Below the pieces are notes generated by a model that searched no databases, was not told the DNA's origin, and saw only the letters and a program-made list of their open reading frames with translations. A stretch of 64,000 nt of DNA from Bubalus kerabau (taxonomy: Eukaryota > Chordata > Mammalia > Artiodactyla > Bovidae), in the NCBI RefSeq assembly GCF_029407905.1, contig NC_073628.1:51357501-51421500 (forward strand). The letters run 5' to 3'. How positions within the stretch are numbered: the first letter of the stretch is position 1; every line of letters starts with the position of its first letter. Shown piece by piece: positions 1 to 10,124 of the stretch. A program made the translations under genes and the position numbers.

Positions 1-334
1 GGGCCACCCTTCATATGAGTATGAAGAGTCCTTAATCCTTTTTCTGTTTTAAACTATTGCCTTCTTCCAGTTTTCTATCACCCTCTGTGTTTCATTCCAG
101 GATCTCTTGACTTCGTGGTTCAAAGGTGTTCTATTTGGAGTATTCAAAGTTTCAGACACCCACAGTCACAGGAGAATGTGCCTGCTGACGTCTCTCATCA
201 TCCTGTCCCTCTTCAGACATAGATTCTCAGTGCAGCAGCAGTGACCCTGCTAATAATAATTTAAAGACTTCTCTGTAGTTAGGATTCTGCCTGTGACCTA
301 GACATGCCTTCTGAGACCTGGACGACAAAATGCA
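1..334. other. Unassigned single-copy-like DNA
   Basis: I see no gene, RNA or recognisable repeat in this stretch. It forms the left flank of the minisatellite. Confidence 0.5.
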
Positions 335-1480
335 GGTAGTGGATGAGGGACAAAGGCGGAGAGTGAGGGACGCAGGCGGAGGGCGAGGGTCGCGGGCGCA
401 GGGTGAGGGATGCGAGCAGAGGGTGAGGGACATTGGCGGAGGGTGAGGGAAGCGGTTGGAGGGTGAGGGATGAGGGCCGAGGGTGAGGGATGCTGAGGCG
501 GGTGAGGGACGCGGGTCATGGGTGAAGGACACGGGCGGCGGGTGAGGGAAGAAGGCAGAAGGTGAGGGCTGCAGGCGGAGGGTGAGGGGTGAAGACAGCG
601 GGTGAGGGACATGGGCAGAGGGTGATGGGTGAAGGTGGAGGGTGAGGGACGCGGAGGCGGTGAGGGACGCGGGTCATGGGTGAAGGACATGGGCGGCAGG
701 TGAGGGACGAAGGCGGAAGGTGAGGGCTGAAGGCAGAGGGTGAGGGGTGAAGTGGCGGGTGAGGGACACGGGCAGAGGGTGAGGGACGCGGGCAGAGGGT
801 GAGGGGTGAAGGTGGTGGGTGAGGGACGTGGGCAGAGGGTGAGGGACGCGGGTGGAGGGTGAGGGCCGCAGGCAGAGGGTGAGGGGTGAAGGCGGCGGGT
901 GAGGGATGCGGGTGGAGGGTAAGGGATGCGGGTGGCGGGTGAGGGATGTGGGTGGAGGGTGAAGGACACGGGCGGAAGGTGAGGGACGCTGAGGCAGGTG
1001 AGGGACGCTGAGGCGGGTGAGGGACATGGGCTGTGGATGAGGGATGCGGGCAGAGGGTGATAGGTGAAGGTGGAGGGTGAGGGAAGCTGAGGCGGTTGAG
1101 GGATGAAGGCGGAGGGTGAGGGACGCAGGAGGAGGGTGAGGAGTGAAGGCGGCAGATGGGGACGCTGAGGCGGGTGAGGGCCGCAGGCAGAGGGTGAGGG
1201 GTGAAGGCGGCAGGTGAGGGACACGGGCAGAGGGTGAGGGACGTGGGCGGAGGGTGAGGGATGCGGGAGGAGGGTGAGGGACGCTGTTGGAGGGTGAGGG
1301 ACGCGGAAGCGGTGAGGGACATGGGCCGTGGATGAGCGATGAAGGCGGAGGGTGAGGACACGGGTGGTGGGTGAGGGACGCCAGTGGCGGGTGAGGGAAA
1401 CGGGTCGTGGGTGAGGGACGTGGGCGGCGGGTGAGGGACACATGTTGGGTAAGGGACCTGGGTGTTGGATGAGGGATGCT
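335..1480. repeat. G-rich minisatellite, ~20-bp unit, ~57 copies
   Basis: A tandem array whose plus-strand unit is close to GGGTGAGGGACGCGGGCGGA (20 bp). Shorter 17-bp variants contain GCTGAGGCGGGTGAGGG (for example 985-1020). Units carry one to three CpGs and several GGG runs, so the plus strand is G-quadruplex-prone. The last ~50 bases are degenerate. Units contain no TTA, CTA or TCA on the plus strand, so all three minus frames stay open for hundreds of codons (Pro/Ser/His-rich). Those frames are a by-product of the repeat, not genes. Confidence 0.93.
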
Positions 1481-1689
1481 ATGTGGAGAGGCTGATCTTC
1501 CTGGACGCTGTGGTGGAGCATCTATTCTCTGGGCCCTGCTCCATAGATAGATGCAAAGGGCAGGCAGAAGCAGCAGTGGAGTTTCTGCAAGAATAGTCTC
1601 ACGATGTGGTTGTGTGTATCTCTTGGATGACTTGACCTGAATTAGTAGCCGTCAGGCTTAATTCTATGTCTCCCAGAAATAACTCTGTA

Positions 1690-2105
1690 AGTCATTCTGT
1701 AACAAACATTTCTTTTCTGCTTAAACTTGCTGGATGGAGGAAATCTGAGGACTCTCTTTTCCTCCACCTCACCTCATGTTCTTGAATCTCTTGCTCTGAG
1801 AAAAGCCAGCTGCCATGCTGTGAGCTACCTTCTAGAGTGACCCACATGCCACGGAACTGAAGCTTCCAGCCAGTAGCCAGTGAGGAGCTGAGGTCTACCA
1901 ACAACCATGAGAATGAACCTGGGGGCAAAATCTTCAGCCTCAGCCAGTCCTAGAGTAGCCCGGGCTTTCAGTTTAACTAGCATCTTGCGAGAGACCCTAA
2001 GTTGCTTTCAGATTCCTGACAGCCTGAAACTCTGTGAGATAATAAATGCTAATCTTTTAATATGCTGAGATTTGGAGTAATTTGTTCTAAAGCAGTAGAT
2101 AATGA
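1690..2105 (+). mobile_element. Old LTR fragment, ERVL-MaLR (MLT1-like)
   Basis: The segment around 1795-2100 has the layout of an old mammalian MaLR-type LTR: a GAGAAAAGCCAGCTGCCATG block, then CTGTGAGATAATAAATG with a polyadenylation signal, then a terminal TTTGGAGTAATTTGTTC. The last ~10 bases (2403-2411) lie beyond the Bov-A2 inserted in its 3' end. The family name is from memory and tentative. Confidence 0.55.
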
Positions 2106-2387
2106 CGGAGAAGGCGATGGCACTCCACTCCAGTACTCTTGCCTGGAAAATCCCATGGAAGGAGGAGCCTGGTAGGCTGCAGTCCATGAAGTCGGGAAGA
2201 ATCGGACAGGACTGAGCGACTTCACTTTCACTTTTCACTTTCATGCGGTGGAGAAGGAAATGGCAACCCACTCGAGTGTTCTTGCCTGGAGAATCCCAGG
2301 GATGGGGGAGCCTGGTGGGCTGCTGTCTATGGGGTTTCATAGAGTTGGACACGACTGAAGCGACTTAGCAGCAGCAGCAGCAGCAGC
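2106..2387 (+). mobile_element. Bov-A2 dimeric SINE with (AGC)n tail
   Basis: Two Bov-A monomers in tandem (first at ~2107-2232, second at ~2250-2370), each with GAGAAGG...CTTGCCTGGA...CATGGA and a GTCGGACACGACTGA-type end. A run of about eight AGC triplets follows. A perfect 15-bp target duplication AGCAGTAGATAATGA lies at 2091-2105 and 2388-2402. The duplication itself begins with AGC, so the tail and the target share register. Confidence 0.93.
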
Positions 2388-2574
2388 AGCAGTAGATAAT
2401 GAATACAGATTTTAGTTCCTGGGAATGGGGTGTTGCCATAAAAAACCCTAAAATGGATGTGCTTTTGGAAGCAGGCTATGGGTTTTGAGGAGAATGTTAG
2501 TGAAACATTTGGTGCACCCGACTTGTAGAATTTAGGGCTTTAAGTAAGGAAAATCTTTTTCTTTTTTTGAGAAT

Positions 2575-3000
2575 TCTTTAAGCATAGAGATTTTAAAATT
2601 TTATTTGGAAATAATTTTTGACTTACAAAAAAATTGCAAAATATTTCCCAAATAGTCTTCACTCAGCTTCCCTCAATGTTAACACCTTATAGAATCATAA
2701 TACAATGATCAAAACCAGGAAATAAATTAACATTGCTATAATACCAGTAATTACACTCTAAGCCCTTCCCACTGATGTTCTTCTAGTTCCAAGATCCAGT
2801 CCAGATGCTGCATTGCATTTATTTACCTGTTATTTCTCTTCAGTTCCTCAGTCTTTTCTTGTTTTTCACGACTTAGACACTTTTGAACAATACTGGCTGT
2901 CATTTTGTAGAATATCCCTCCATCTAGGTTTGATTCAGTGGGTTATGCATTAATATTACAGAAGTGATGCACCTCCAGTGCATTTATCAGTGGGCACATG
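2575..3000 (-). mobile_element. Old L1 3'-end fragment (antisense)
   Basis: Blocks such as TTGCAAAATATTTCCCAAAT, ACAATGATCAAAACCAGGAA, GTTCCTCAGTCTTTTCTTG and ACAGAAGTGATGCACCTCC match, in order, the antisense 3' region of an old L1M-type LINE as I remember it. There is no open coding capacity. Confidence 0.6.
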
Positions 3001-3610
3001 AAGAAAAATCTTATGGAAACTTAAAGAGAAAAGGAGATTTTCATTATGTTGTAGCAGAAATCATTAGCAATGCTGTTTTCAGCAGCAAGGTGGAAACTAG
3101 AAAATATACTTAATGAAGTAGGTGATCTACTAAAGGATTTCTAGATAAAGAGTGGAATGTGTCTCCCGATTTTTCCTGGCTGCTTATTGTGAAATTTGAG
3201 GAGAGGGGAAAATCAGGGGAGGGACTATTAAGCACAAAGAAGCTGGGATGTGATAGGTTGGAGGCTTCTCAGCCTCTCCAGATGGCATATGGTTCTAAAG
3301 CTAAGAAATTGCTCTTAAGCAGAGATCAGATCCAGGACACTGTCAGGAAAACCTGAAGGTGAAGCCAAGGGTGTGACCATAAAACTTTGGTTATGGCAGT
3401 AGAAATAGCAAAGGTGGTGCCTCACAGTGCCTTTTTGTCAAGCCAAAGGCCCTCTAGGAAGACCGAGTGTGCCTTACAGATCCTCTCAACCAAACATAGA
3501 AAGTTTAAGAGTACGGTTTAGCCAAAGATAAACAATTCACCTCAAAGAGATTTGTGAATGTGGTGTTTTACACTAACGGAGTAAGCCCTACTCCTGATAC
3601 CAAGTTCAGA
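3001..3610. other. No feature recognised
   Basis: A short stop-free frame at 3159-3356 has no supporting splice, domain or composition signal. The rest shows nothing I can assign. Confidence 0.4.
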
Positions 3611-3648
3611 ATGTGTGTGTATGTGTGTGTGTGTGTTTGTGTGTGTGT
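3611..3648. repeat. Interrupted (TG)n microsatellite
   Basis: TG dinucleotides are interrupted by ATG and TTG steps; the longest pure run is about seven units. It is a likely length-variable locus. Confidence 0.9.
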
Positions 3649-4339
3649 AAAGGAATCTGTTATATGAACATGATCGTATGCAGTTGTGGGAGCTAGTTAA
3701 GCCATCTCTGTAAGGATGTCTGTGAGGATTCTTTGCCTTGGATGCTGTTACTTGAAGTCTTCAGGGCAGGCTGTGAGGACAGGCAGATGGATTTAACAGG
3801 GGAAAAGGCTGGCACTCACAGAAGCTGGACCCACAATGCTGGACTGCTCAATGGAGTACCTGTTGCCTTTGATCTCAATGAAATGGGTGTCCTGAAGAAG
3901 CTGGGGCTCTTCTTCATGGACCCAAAACACACACCTGGCCCAGGAGTCAGAGAATCTTAAGGGAGTCTAGGGTTGGCAGAGCAGCTGACACTGCTGCCTC
4001 ACACCGGTGCGGTGGCCCGATGGACAAGTGACCAAGTGGGCAAGCTGATGACGCCTGCTGCTCCACGGCCGTCCTCCACATCGAGCACTGGAGTCTCCCT
4101 GTGGCCCATCCTACGGGGATCGTATGGGAAAAGGATTTCTGGGAAATGTAGTTCAGCTGAGCCAAGTTGGCACATGACAAACCAAATACATCAACACCTT
4201 ATTTTGAAGAATTTCAAAGTGAAGATGGTTTTTAAAATACATTACAATGAATACCAGTATGCCCTTCATCTAGACTTGTTAATTGTTTTGATCTACTCAC
4301 ATCTCAGTATTTATATGTTACTGAAACATTGGAATGTAA
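3649..4339. other. No gene recognised; possibly old repeat
   Basis: The block at 3730-4190 is moderately GC-rich and has short open frames without splice context. The motif GGGAAATGTAGTTCAG followed by CCAAGTTGGCACATGACAAA resembles an old interspersed repeat end, but I cannot name the family. Confidence 0.35.
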
Positions 4340-4560
4340 GTTGTGGATATTATGACACTTGCCCCCTAAATACATCAGCTTCTGTCTCCTAAGCACAAGG
4401 TCATTCTCCTATATGACTTACATAATTACATTCAAGAAGTTTCATACTGGTACAGTAATATTATATAACATAGAATACCTATTCAAGATTTTCCACTTGC
4501 TCAATAATGATATTTATATCTTTTTTGTAGATCAATTTTAATTAGCTAAAGCTGAATACT
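4340..4560 (-). mobile_element. Old L1 3'-region fragment (antisense)
   Basis: CTAAATACATCAGCTTCTGT, CTCCTAAGCACAAGGTCATT and CATAATTACATTCAAGAAGT follow the antisense order of the same L1M 3' region as the 2.6-3.0 kb piece. It is diverged and non-coding. Confidence 0.5.
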
Positions 4561-4579
4561 TTCCCTGCACAAGGCACTG

Positions 4580-5020
4580 TTAAAAGATTTAGTCAATAAC
4601 TATTCATTGATCACCAGTATGTACTAGGCCCTGTTCCACTGTAGAGAACACAGCTAACTGGTAAGAATCCTGCTTTCATTAAGCTTATATTTTAGAGCTC
4701 TCCAGGGAGTACCAAATGATCTATGGGACTAAAGCCATCAAGAGCTATGAAGGGGGGGTTGGGGAGAGAATGGGGGGTAAGAAGGTGGGGTGGATGATGC
4801 TAAGGTGGGTTGGCAGTGTAGGCAGGAGAGGAGGCTGCAGAATTAAGTAGGTGATTGGGAATGTCTTGACTCGAAGATGACTGTAAGCAAAGACTTGGTG
4901 AGGGAGCAGGCCACGAGGTGGGAGCAGGGCATGCTTGAGAAGAGAATAGCCTGAAGACTGAGTCAGGGAGAGGGTGGGAGGGGAAGGCAGAGAGGAGGCA
5001 GGGTGCGCAGCCTTCTTTAC
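4580..5020 (+). mobile_element. Ancient mammal-wide interspersed repeat, family unnamed
   Basis: It starts like ATTCATTGATCACCAGTATG...TAGGCCCTGTTCCACTGTAG, then CATTAAGCTTATATTTTAGAG, then a G-rich block with several GGGG runs and a GAAGACTGAGTCAGGGAG end. This order matches a common old mammalian repeat whose name I cannot give with confidence. A different part of the same repeat seems present at 38820-39280. Confidence 0.45.
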
Positions 5021-5031
5021 GGTCCAGTAAT

Positions 5032-5235
5032 CCAGGTTTTTGTATACTATATTTTGTTATATGTTGTTAAAGCTATTTAGTATAGTTCCCTGTGCTATAC
5101 AGTAAATCTTTGTTGCTTATCTGTTTTATGCACAGTAGTGTGTATTCTATTAATTCCATACTCATTCGTCCCTCACTTTCTGCTTTGGTGACCATAAGTT
5201 TGTTTTCAGTGTCTGTGAACCTGTTTCTGTCGGGG
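5032..5235 (-). mobile_element. L1 3'-UTR fragment (antisense)
   Basis: Antisense L1 3'-end hallmarks in order: TATAGTTCCCTGTGCTATACAG, TTGTTGCTTATCTGTTTTATG, GGTGACCATAAGTTTGTTTTC, GTGAACCTGTTTCTGT. It is 5'-truncated. Confidence 0.85.
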
Positions 5236-5854
5236 ACCTAGACCCCACGTGCCCCCACAGCAGCACCTGCATGCTGCCACTAAACCTGGTGCAGCCAACA
5301 AAGAAAAAGCTCCTTGCATTCCTTGTGCTCATGTTCTCACATGTCTAGAGCGCCCCGCCACCTCTGCTGACTTGCTCATGGTCTTCTTTTGGGCTCTCCT
5401 TGAGTCTCCAACACTAGATCAGACATCCCTGCTATGTGCTCCTATGGTGTGGGGTTGGGGACCCAAAGCTGAGGTGCACAGAGGGAGACACTGGGAGAAA
5501 AGAGAACCCTGGACACAAGGAGCTGCTACAGAACATCTGTTTGTTCAGATCAACTTGGACACCCCATTCTGTGACTCCATTGAAAGGAGCATTTTTGTCA
5601 TGGCCCAGGATGACTGAGTCATAGTCAGATGTGTCTCACACATTCTGACAGTCACTGGCCACCTTTAGCCTGAGGGACAATGCCCAAAGCATGATAATAT
5701 TCTGCTTTTATGCATTCCATAAAGAGGGTACTTTTCTTTTTTAAGAGTGATCAGTTTCATTGGCCCTTAGAAGTGGTACCACAATAGCATCTTTGATTCT
5801 CTCCCAGAGCCCAGTCCTTTAGAGGGAAGCGCCAATGAAAACAGGGTAGCCTAG
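5236..5854. other. No feature recognised
   Basis: Open frames at 5249-5617 are not supported by splice sites or recognisable domains. Some wording (CTATGTGCTCCTATGGTGTG) hints at a decayed L2 piece, but not enough to call. Confidence 0.35.
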
Positions 5855-6060
5855 GTCCTGACCTGGGGCTGAAATTGCTTACTCTGCCACTGGCTTATGT
5901 GTGGCCCCAGATAATTTGCTCCTCCTCCCCAGATAGTCCTTTATTCACTTGTAAAATGGGTATATTAGTTTTCACCTGCCTCAAGGTATACTGGGAGGTA
6001 TAATTAATGGTGATTAAGATACTTTGAGAGGCACAGATTAAAGGCCACATGTAAGTACCC
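5855..6060 (+). mobile_element. MIR SINE
   Basis: TACTCTGCCACTGGCTTATG, then TCACTTGTAAAATGGGTATA, then ACTTTGAGAGGCACAGATTA follow the core-to-3' order of MIR. It is old and diverged. Confidence 0.65.
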
Positions 6061-7338
6061 ATCATGATTAATGGTATTTTTTCCTTGGAACACAGTGGGA
6101 GATGCCCCTCTTAACTTATTTAACTGCATCTTAGCTCCCCATGCAGACAAGAGACATTATAACCGCCAGGCTGGCCCCACAAGAGACCTTTAATGCCTTG
6201 GGAATCTGAAGACCTCCTAAAAGTGATTTGAATCTCTCTTATCCACCTTCTTGAAACATACCCTCAGAATGACCTGACTTGAAAAGTGGCAGTTTTATGT
6301 ATCGTGAATAATCTGCTTAATCCCAGGCATTTCACTAAGTGCAAAGGGATGGGTACGGGAAGAGAAAAAGGCTTATTGTTGTTAATTAATATGCACTGAA
6401 TAACTTCGTAGTGGTTCAAGCTTTTCCCAGACCACAGAGAAAACCCAGACATCTGTGAGCCAGCCAAGGACCCATTTCCCAAGGTGGGGAGAAAAGTGAC
6501 TTATTAGAGGGCAGGGCTGAGACCCTGTTGGGTCCTGGGATTCCTGGGCCTCGGGGCCTCTGCTCCTGAGAAGGGGCCTGTTTGGTGGTTCCCACTAGAC
6601 GCTCCAGCCTCATCTCACAGAGCACGAGGCTCAGCGCAGGCTGCCATGGGGCGTGCTAACCACCTGGTTTCCCTGGTGGGCCTGTCGTAGGAATATGTCA
6701 CCTTGGGCAGCAGGGTTCTCATCCTACCTGCTTCCAACCAGCTGCAGGGCCTTGGCCTTATATGCCAACTTGAGCCCTTTGAGGACAACATGCACCCCTC
6801 AGAGGTGGGGGGGGATCTAGGAGACAGAAGGCACAGAAGCCCCACAGTGCCTGCTGTACACTAGAGTGCAGCACATGCTCCTTCCCTTCACCTCTTCCCC
6901 TGAGGAGAGCGGACTCTGCCTTTACAAAGTGGCTGAGCAAGTGCCCAGGAGGTCTGCGCTCAGGGCCTGCTCCCGGGGGCTGAGTCCTGTCGCTGCTTCA
7001 TCTACACAAAGTCATTACTGTGTGTCGCAGAGTGAGACAGGTCCTGCCTCCCAGCCCAGTACCCCAGTGGGGAGGGACATCCCTGGGTTCAGGCAGGAGG
7101 ACCTGGGGCAGCTCCTGTCGTGGCCCTGAGGGCCTCTGAAATCCAAGAATCTTTCAACTAGCTGCTGCCACGCTCATGATGCTAACTGAAATGGAAGACA
7201 GAGAGGAGTATGGGAGGGGTGAGGAAAAGCCATGTGTTTTTAAATTGTTAAAAAAAGTGTTTTTGAGTATTTAAAAATGTTTTTTTATCATTTAATAGAC
7301 TCCTGGTATTTAGAGTTTATTTATATGTGTATATTCAG
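6061..7338. other. No feature recognised
   Basis: Mostly unique-looking DNA, GC-richer from 6400 to 7130. A GGGGGGGG run lies near 6807. Several overlapping open frames exist on both strands, none with coding signals I trust. 7230-7330 is AT-rich. Confidence 0.4.
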
Positions 7339-7350
7339 AAATGAACTCTG

Positions 7351-7476
7351 GGGACTTCCCTAGTGATCCAGTTGTTAAGGCTCCATGCCTTCACTGCAGG
7401 GGGCACAGGTTTGAACCCTGATTGGGGAACCAGGATCTTGTCTGTCACGCCGTGTGGCCAAAAAAATTGTTTAAAA
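7351..7476 (+). mobile_element. CHR-2-type tRNA-derived SINE
   Basis: The head is GGGACTTCCCTAGTGATCCA and the tRNA-like B box region is GGTTTGAACCCTGATTGGGG. It ends GTGTGGCCAAAAAAATTG. It is flanked by a perfect 12-bp target duplication AAATGAACTCTG at 7339-7350 and 7477-7488. Confidence 0.88.
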
Positions 7477-7559
7477 AAATGAACTCTGTTTCTGTGCCTG
7501 TAAAGACACATTATGATGGCATTAACTGTATTTGTATCCCAGTCCATCAGCTGGGAGGG

Positions 7560-7800
7560 GATTGCTTTGTTCTTCTTCTTGATCAGACCTGTCCTGGAAT
7601 ATGGGCTCAGTTTTGGTTGCCACACATTAAGAGGGACACAGACAAAACTGGGCTGAGCTTGGAGATGATGCTTGGCTGGTGGAAGGAATGGCAGAGATGA
7701 GAGCTGGAAGGAAGGCTTGAGGATGGCGCGCTCACTGTTTGCAAGCACCTGAGGATAAAGTGAAGGACAGAGTAAACCTAGGGGTCAAAGGATGAGGCTT
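7560..7800 (+). mobile_element. CR1/L3 LINE fossil (post-RT coding region)
   Basis: The frame through 7580-7640 reads close to the conserved CR1 segment that follows reverse transcriptase: Asp-Gln-Thr-Cys-Pro-Gly-Ile-Trp-Ala-Gln-Phe-Trp, then a Lys-Arg-Asp-Thr-Asp-Lys stretch. The family pattern is roughly R-P-x-L-E-Y-x-x-Q-F-W...K-x-D-I-D-K. Downstream DNA keeps the order of that LINE, with indels. It is a dead, very old copy. Confidence 0.6.
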
Positions 7801-8116
7801 CAGAGAGATAGCCCTTGGCCCATAAGAATGAAGACATTTTTAGTGTCTGACATGGTATGGACAACTGTGGGGATGGATTCCCATCAGTTAATGTCTGAAT
7901 GAATGACTGACCAAGACCATGATCCAGGGAAGATGACCCAGGGAAGGTGTGTTGACTTAAATCAGAAGGTCTCTTTCAAATCTCCAGAATATATGCTTTA
8001 TGATTCTGGAATTTTTCTCAATTAACTATCCATGGATAAGACATATGGTAATTTTCTATGAACCAGACCTCTTGGTTAGTGGGAACAGTCCTTGGTGATT
8101 GCTTATGCTTTGTACT

Positions 8117-8188
8117 CAGTTCAGTTCAGTCGCTCAGTTGTGCCCGACTCTTTGTGACCCCATGAATTGCAGCACGCCAGGCCTCCCA
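8117..8188 (-). mobile_element. Very short BovB 3' end
   Basis: Only 72 bp of BovB 3' terminus was inserted: TTCAGTCGCTCAGTTG...GCAGCACGCCAGGCC, antisense. The 9-bp target duplication CTTTGTACT lies at 8108-8116 and 8189-8197. It is an extreme 5' truncation. Confidence 0.88.
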
Positions 8189-8197
8189 CTTTGTACT

Positions 8198-8565
8198 AAA
8201 TACTACTAAATATTAGCTTAATAGTTAATATTTTGTACCATGCTCTACAAAGTTGGAAAGTGTGGCCAATGCAAACTCTAAAAACAATCCACAATTCCCT
8301 TGACCTCTTAGGTCAGTGTAGGTGGGAGCTGCTGAAATCGTTTGACCGAATTACCTGGTTTAGTGATCCTGGCACAACACCTCTGAGGGCTTGCAGGCCC
8401 TGGGGGATTACTCTGGAAGCAAACACACACATTGAGCCACAGCCAGTAGGGGCCAGTGAATCTAGATGGTCCCTGGAGGACACCTCAGTCCACCATGGGT
8501 CCAGTCAGCCTTGAGGACTGAGGCCTAAGCAGCTCATAAGTTAAGAGAAGGCCCTACCGGTGGTG
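8198..8565. other. No feature recognised
   Basis: An open frame at 8233-8514 has no start or splice context and no family resemblance. Confidence 0.35.
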
Positions 8566-8850
8566 GGGGTTTGACTCTGGAGCCAGGTTCCCTGAAAATG
8601 TCTTCATTTCTTTGCATCTCAGTTTTCTGATCTTTGAAATAGTGACAATAATAATCATGCTTGGTTTATGGGATTTATAAGGAAAGGAGCTGATAAGGGG
8701 TGTTCCAAATGTGTTAGTGCAGTTTTAAGCCATATTGTCTTCAGAAAGATAAATACTACAAACTTAGGGGAAAAAAATCACTTTAAATGAAATTGAACGC
8801 ATGTCATTAAAGCACTTTAGAAGAGTATCTGGTATATAGCAAGTGGGATT
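8566..8850 (+). mobile_element. MIR SINE
   Basis: GACTCTGGAGCCAGGTTCCC opens the element. CATCTCAGTTTTCTGATCTT, GACAATAATAATCATGC and AAAGCACTTTAGAAGAGTATC follow in the MIR order. Confidence 0.65.
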
Positions 8851-9022
8851 CACATTTTGAAAAACTCTGGTTTGCTGAGAAATCAACCCTGAAATCTCAT
8901 AGGCGGAATCTCACAGGCATTCACTAGATGGTTCAGAGTGTATCTGAAAAATGAGCAGAATGCTGGGGACCTAGGAGCTTGCTTCCTAAGGCACCTTTTG
9001 GACTTGTTTCTGCTCTTAGGCT

Positions 9023-9112
9023 AGTGGTCTTGAGCGTGTGTCAGAATCCCCTGAAAGGCTTTTCAAAAGCAGATTGCTGGGCCCCACCCTGGAGAATGTG
9101 AAGAGCTTTTTC
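9023..9112 (+). mobile_element. MER5A-like hAT fragment
   Basis: The segment CTAGTGGTCTTGAGCGTGTG, CAGAATCCCCTGAAAGGCTT, CAGATTGCTGGGCCCCACCC corresponds to the left half of MER5A. The right terminal inverted repeat is missing. Confidence 0.7.
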
Positions 9113-9575
9113 AGGTGATGACAACATTTGAATCAGTGAACTTTGAGTAGAGCAGAGTACCCTCCATAATGTGGGTGTGTGCGTGCTTAGTCGCTCAGTG
9201 ATGTCTGACTCTGTGACCCCATGGACTGTAGCCCGCCAGGTTCCTCTTTCCATGGGATTCTCCAGGCAAGAATACTGGAGTGGGTTGCTGTGCCCTCCTC
9301 CAGAGGATTTGCCCGACTCAGGGATTGAATTCGCGTCTCTTAAGTCTCCTGCATTGGCAGGTGGGTTCTTTACCCTCTTTCAGTTAGTTGAAAGTCTTTC
9401 TGAGAGAAGGGGGAATTCTGTCAGCAGATGGCCTCCAGGCTTGAACTGTAACTCTTTGGATCTCCAAAGAGTTTAGATTTGGGGCTTACCAAGCCTCGAT
9501 AATCATGTGAGCAAATTATCTCTTTTTAGGCATCCCTGTTTGTCTTGTTTCTCTGGAGAAACTTGACTGAATAGA
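9113..9575 (+). mobile_element. Old LTR-like repeat split by a Bov-tA
   Basis: Left piece 9113-9171 (ACATTTGAATCAGTGAACTT...CCCTCCATAATGTGGG). Right piece 9386-9575 (GGGGGAATTCTGTCAGCAGA...CTCGATAATCATGTGAGCAA...TTTCTCTGGAGAAACTTGAC). Together they follow one old mammalian repeat whose exact name I do not assign. The insert between them is listed separately. Confidence 0.5.
9172..9385 (-). mobile_element. Bov-tA SINE
   Basis: Antisense Bov-tA: TTAGTCGCTCAG end, CATGGACTGTAGCCCGCCAG, TCCAGGCAAGAATACTGGAG, and the tRNA-derived end CCTGCATTGGCAGGTGGGTT. It lies inside the old LTR-like repeat. Confidence 0.88.
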
Positions 9576-9726
9576 GCACTTACTGCAATATGGCCATGGG
9601 TATATTATGATGCATGTGTACTCTATTTTTGCCAAAAAATTGAAAGCACATTGAAAAAAGTTTTGTTTGAAACGCTCATTGCCCACCTGAGCTGGAAGTG
9701 AGTGATGGATGGCCATGTGTCATTTG

Positions 9727-9933
9727 CTGTTAGTCGCTCAGTCGTATCTGGCTCTTTGCAAACCCATGGACTCTAACCCGCCAGGTTCCTCAGTCCATAG
9801 GATTCTCCAGGTAAGAATTCTGAAGTGGGTTGCCATTCCCTTCTCCAGGGGTTCTTCCAGAGCCAAGGATCAAACCTGTGTCTCCTGCACTGCGGCAGAT
9901 TCTTTACAATCTGAGCCACCAGGGAAGATTGTG
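9727..9933 (-). mobile_element. Bov-tA SINE
   Basis: A full antisense copy ending in the tRNA-derived head TCTGAGCCACCAGGGAAGAT. A near-perfect 10-bp duplication flanks it: GTGTCATTTG at 9717-9726 and GTGTTATTTG at 9934-9943. Confidence 0.88.
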
Positions 9934-10078
9934 GTGTTATTTGAATTGATCTCATTTAGCATTAGTCAAAGAGGGATGTTGTTGCTGGGGCTATATCCCT
10001 GGTGACAAGGTTCAGGTACCAGTTTGATGTTTTACCTAGAGATGTTTGCCTAGAAATGTTTTGGTAGAAATGACATAC

Positions 10079-10098
10079 TTTTTTTTTTTTTTTTTTTT
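10079..10098. repeat. Poly-T run
   Basis: About nineteen T residues followed by AAAGG. No element body is clearly attached. Confidence 0.8.
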
Positions 10099-10124
10099 AA
10101 AGGCACTGCTCATTCCAGAAAGAT

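Noticed and set aside
335..1480. CRISPR-like array
   Set aside because: Units are contiguous and diverged, with no unique spacers, and the genome is vertebrate.
298..1521. Long Pro/Ser-rich minus-strand proteins (up to 407 codons)
   Set aside because: They exist in all three frames with the same 20-residue period, as expected from a 20-bp tandem unit lacking stops. Splice, start and domain signals are absent.
9171..9476. Recurring peptide with a Gln-Glu-Tyr-Trp-Ser-Gly-Leu motif in many places
   Set aside because: It is the antisense translation of Bov-A/Bov-tA SINEs and recurs wherever they lie (for example 11.2, 42.6 and 57.6 kb).
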